Below, in pieces: positions 61,885 to 64,000 of a stretch of 64,000 nucleotides of DNA (position 1 is the stretch's first letter; every line of letters begins with the position of its first letter). Origin of the DNA: CAZPAN01 sp964428485 (GTDB lineage Bacteria; Actinomycetota; Coriobacteriia; Coriobacteriales; CADBOM01); assembly GCA_964428485.1 (NCBI GenBank), contig CAYRYP010000001.1:1-64000 (forward strand), written 5' to 3'. The notes under the pieces are model-generated. The model was not told where the DNA came from. It did no database searches and saw nothing but the letters and a program-made list of their open reading frames with translations. Both the position numbers and the translations under genes were made by a program.

Positions 61885-63042
61885 ATGAGAACAGCCAAGT
61901 GCCTCGACAACATGCCCCCTTACCTCTTTGCCGAGATCGACAAGAAGAAAGCCGAGCTCACCGCCCAGGGGATCGACGTGATCTCCCTCGGGATCGGTGA
62001 CCCCGACATGCCGACACCGCCCCACATCGTCGAGTCGATGGAGAGAGCCATCCATAACCCTGTGAACCACCAGTACCCCGACTACGCAGGGTCGCCCGCT
62101 TATAGGCGCGCGTGCTCGCAGTGGATGAAGGAGAGGTTCGATGTCGACGTTGACCCAGACACCGAGATGCTCGCGCTCATCGGCTCCAAGGAGGGCATCG
62201 CACATATCCATATCGCCTTCGACGATCCCGGCGATTACGTCCTAGCTCCCGCCATCGGCTACCCCGTCTACAGCGGTGGGGCCACCCTCTGCAACGCCAA
62301 CACCTACTTCATGCGCATGAGGGAGGAAAACGGCTTCCTAGCTGAGTTCGACGACGTGCCCGACGACATTCTGGCTAAGACCAAGATCATGTTCATCGGC
62401 TACCCCAACAACCCCACCGGGGCGATTGCCACCGAAGAGTACTTCGACCGCGCGATCGACTTTTGCCGTAAACACGACATTCTGCTCGTGCATGACAATG
62501 CTTACTGCGACATCGTCTACGACGGCTATGAGAGCCCCTCGATCCTCCAGCGCCCGGGCGCCAAGGATGTCGCGATCGAGATGTTCTCGCTCTCCAAGTC
62601 CTACAACATGACCGGCTGGAGGATCGCCTTCGCCTGCGGCAATGCCTATGCCATCGATGCGCTAGGAACGGTCAAGAATAACCTCGACTCCGGCCAGTTC
62701 ACTGCGGTCCAGGACGCCGCGATCACGGCCCTCACCTCCGGTCGGGAGTGCATCGACGAGATGAACGCCATCTACAAACGCAGGCGCGATCAGGTCTGCA
62801 GCGCCCTTCAGGCCATTGGCCTGGACTGCACCCCGCCCAAGGCTAGCATCTACGTGTGGTGCCGCGTCCCCGAGGGCATGACCTCTGCACAGTTCGCGAC
62901 CAAGGTGCTCGAGCAGGCGCATGTTATAGTGACTCCTGGCAGCTCCTACGGCCCCGACGGCGAGGGATTCATCCGAATCTCGCTCACCACGCCGGACGAC
63001 AGGCTTGAGGAGGCGGTGAGGAGAATCAGGGACACTCTCTGA
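61885..63042 (+). CDS. dapL: LL-diaminopimelate aminotransferase, DapL type
   Basis: This 385-residue PLP aminotransferase has LGIGDPDMPTPPHIVESM near residue 33 and HQYPDYAGSPAYRRA. The PLP Asp segment is NAYCDIVYDG, and the PLP lysine is in SLSKSYNMTGWRIAF near residue 236. RISLTTPDDRLEEA is near the end. The sequence type and adjacency to dapF fit DapL, which converts tetrahydrodipicolinate to LL-DAP in one step, replacing DapC, DapD and DapE. A generic aminotransferase is possible but less likely. AAGGAG lies 8 bases before ATG 61885. Confidence 0.85.
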   Translation: MRTAKCLDNMPPYLFAEIDKKKAELTAQGIDVISLGIGDPDMPTPPHIVESMERAIHNPVNHQYPDYAGSPAYRRACSQWMKERFDVDVDPDTEMLALIGSKEGIAHIHIAFDDPGDYVLAPAIGYPVYSGGATLCNANTYFMRMREENGFLAEFDDVPDDILAKTKIMFIGYPNNPTGAIATEEYFDRAIDFCRKHDILLVHDNAYCDIVYDGYESPSILQRPGAKDVAIEMFSLSKSYNMTGWRIAFACGNAYAIDALGTVKNNLDSGQFTAVQDAAITALTSGRECIDEMNAIYKRRRDQVCSALQAIGLDCTPPKASIYVWCRVPEGMTSAQFATKVLEQAHVIVTPGSSYGPDGEGFIRISLTTPDDRLEEAVRRIRDTL

Positions 63043-63099
63043 TCCTATAATGCGGCCTCGCGGACGCAGGGCCGATGGAGTTTCGCTTCAAGGGAGAAT

Positions 63100-64000
63100 A
63101 TGTCCGGGGGATTCGGATACGTAAGGGAGGACGAGACGGCAACAGAGCGCGCCGTCATCGTTGGCATCGACAGAGGAGACCCCGAGTGGCCGCTTGAGGA
63201 GTCGCTGGCAGAGCTCGAGAGGCTAGTGGACACCGCGGGCGCTGTGGTGGTTGCGAGCACCAGCCAGAGACTCGACTCTCCCAACCCGCGCACCTTCGTC
63301 GGCAGCGGCAAGGCTGCTGAGATCGCGGATCTCGTGCGCGAGAATAACGCTCAGCTCGTGGTCTTCGACGACGAACTCACCCCCTCGCAGCAGTCGAACC
63401 TCGAGAAGGCCTTGCCAGACGTGAAGGTCATAGACCGCAACGCTCTGATACTCGACATATTTTCGCTTCATGCGCTCACACGTGAGGGCAGGCTGCAGGT
63501 TAGGCTCGCGAAGAACCAGTACCTACTGCCCCGCCTACGCGGTATGTGGGCGCATCTCGCATCCAACAGGATGGGAGGCGGCGTGGGATCGCGCTTCGGC
63601 GAGGGCGAGAGCCAGCTCGAGGTGGACAGGAGGATGGTGCGCAAGCGCATCGACCGCATCAGGGCTGAACTCAGTAAGCTCTCGCGCGATAGGGCGATGC
63701 AACGCAAGGCCAGGAACGCCGACGGGGTCTTTAAGATCGTCCTCGTGGGCTACACAAACGCCGGCAAATCGACGCTTCTCAATGCCCTCACCGGTGCCGG
63801 CGTCCTGGCTCAGGACAAGCTCTTCGCCACGCTAGACTCCACCACGCGAAGACTCTCTCTTCCAGAGGGTAGAGTGGTTACTCTCACGGACACAGTGGGA
63901 TTCATCCAGAAGCTCCCGACGACGCTGGTAGAGGCCTTCAAGTCCACGTTGGACGAGGTGACTGGCGCCGATCTGATCCTACACGTGTGCGATGCCTCCT
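63100..64000 (+). CDS. hflX: GTPase HflX, 3' end outside the window
   Basis: HflX is a ribosome-associated GTPase that splits stalled or hibernating ribosomes. The visible 300 residues hold the N-terminal domain with NPRTFVGSGKAAEIADLV and QQSNLEKAL. The linker has ILDIFSLHA, and LPRLRGMWAHLASNRMGGGVGSRFGEGESQLE is the HflX hallmark. The G domain has GYTNAGKSTLLNAL, DTVGFIQKLPTTLVEAF and then the window ends. AAGGGAGA precedes the ATG. The following helical domain and stop are not in the window. Confidence 0.93.
   Translation, partial: MSGGFGYVREDETATERAVIVGIDRGDPEWPLEESLAELERLVDTAGAVVVASTSQRLDSPNPRTFVGSGKAAEIADLVRENNAQLVVFDDELTPSQQSNLEKALPDVKVIDRNALILDIFSLHALTREGRLQVRLAKNQYLLPRLRGMWAHLASNRMGGGVGSRFGEGESQLEVDRRMVRKRIDRIRAELSKLSRDRAMQRKARNADGVFKIVLVGYTNAGKSTLLNALTGAGVLAQDKLFATLDSTTRRLSLPEGRVVTLTDTVGFIQKLPTTLVEAFKSTLDEVTGADLILHVCDAS

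Noticed and set aside
1..64000. CRISPR arrays, insertion sequences, integrases, phage genes and rRNA or tRNA operons
   Set aside because: None was seen; the gene order is compact and mostly housekeeping.

Overview
This is a GC-rich, gene-dense bacterial chromosome segment. It looks like a scaffold from a draft genome, because two runs of exactly 100 N (15561-15660 and 47298-47397) interrupt it. The gene content suits an anaerobic actinomycete of the class Coriobacteriia: tyrA-aroA-cmk-plsC-ispH-der-plsY order, a PDZ/radical-SAM DUF512 protein, an IscU-like protein paired with a GGGtGRT protein, HisZ plus short HisG, DapL-type lysine synthesis, SpoVS and RNase Y. The class is an inference from gene content, not from a marker RNA. 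I found no rRNA, tRNA, CRISPR array, insertion sequence or prophage.

Layout. (1) 1-15.6 kb: one long + strand run of housekeeping genes with many 4-base stop/start overlaps: a CobU-like protein, aromatic amino acid genes tyrA and aroA, cmk, phospholipid acyltransferases plsC and plsY, ispH, der, rpe, a cysteine desulfurase-like enzyme, a PHP-type histidinol phosphatase, a Nif3-like protein, a coiled-coil zinc-ribbon protein, and an RNase HI-CoaBC fusion. (2) 15.7-23.7 kb: nth (- strand) divergent from mfd, then mazG, a polyprenyl diphosphate synthase and a two-domain peptidoglycan-binding protein. (3) 23.7-30.1 kb: a looser, accessory-like stretch with a zinc-ribbon membrane protein, an orphan hydantoinase/oxoprolinase A-type protein, two small lipoproteins, a YgjP-like metallopeptidase and an M20 peptidase. 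(4) 30.2-35.7 kb: an accessory catabolic-looking cassette with two UroD/MtaA-family proteins and an MFS (GPH-type) transporter on the - strand, divergent from a large PucR/CdaR-type regulator. The control region between them carries a 31-bp-spaced direct repeat. (5) 35.8-40.2 kb: homocysteine methyltransferase, MBL-fold hydrolase, the IscU-like/GGGtGRT pair and a TrpR-like (YerC) regulator. (6) 40.3-54.0 kb: dnaE, then an almost complete histidine operon hisZ-G-D-C-B-H-A-(F-I fusion)-[amidase]-E with two membrane proteins at its end. A long dyad symmetry precedes hisZ and may be the target of the YerC/HisR-like protein. (7) 54.1-60.7 kb: rny, a stand-alone GHKL ATPase, spoVS, a PHP phosphoesterase, miaB and miaA. 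(8) 60.9-64 kb: dapF, dapL and the start of hflX.

How the genes fit together. The histidine genes here cover the pathway from PRPP to histidine: the operon itself, with the PHP phosphatase at 11.2 kb likely supplying histidinol phosphatase. DapL with DapF gives the short aminotransferase route to meso-diaminopimelate. tyrA and aroA serve tyrosine and chorismate synthesis. The strongest candidates for undescribed biology are the IscU-like/GGGtGRT pair, the UroD-MFS-PucR cassette with its repeat operator, the GHKL ATPase lodged between rny and spoVS, the RNase HI-CoaBC fusion, and several enzymes lacking a classical active-site residue (CobU-like, cysteine desulfurase-like).
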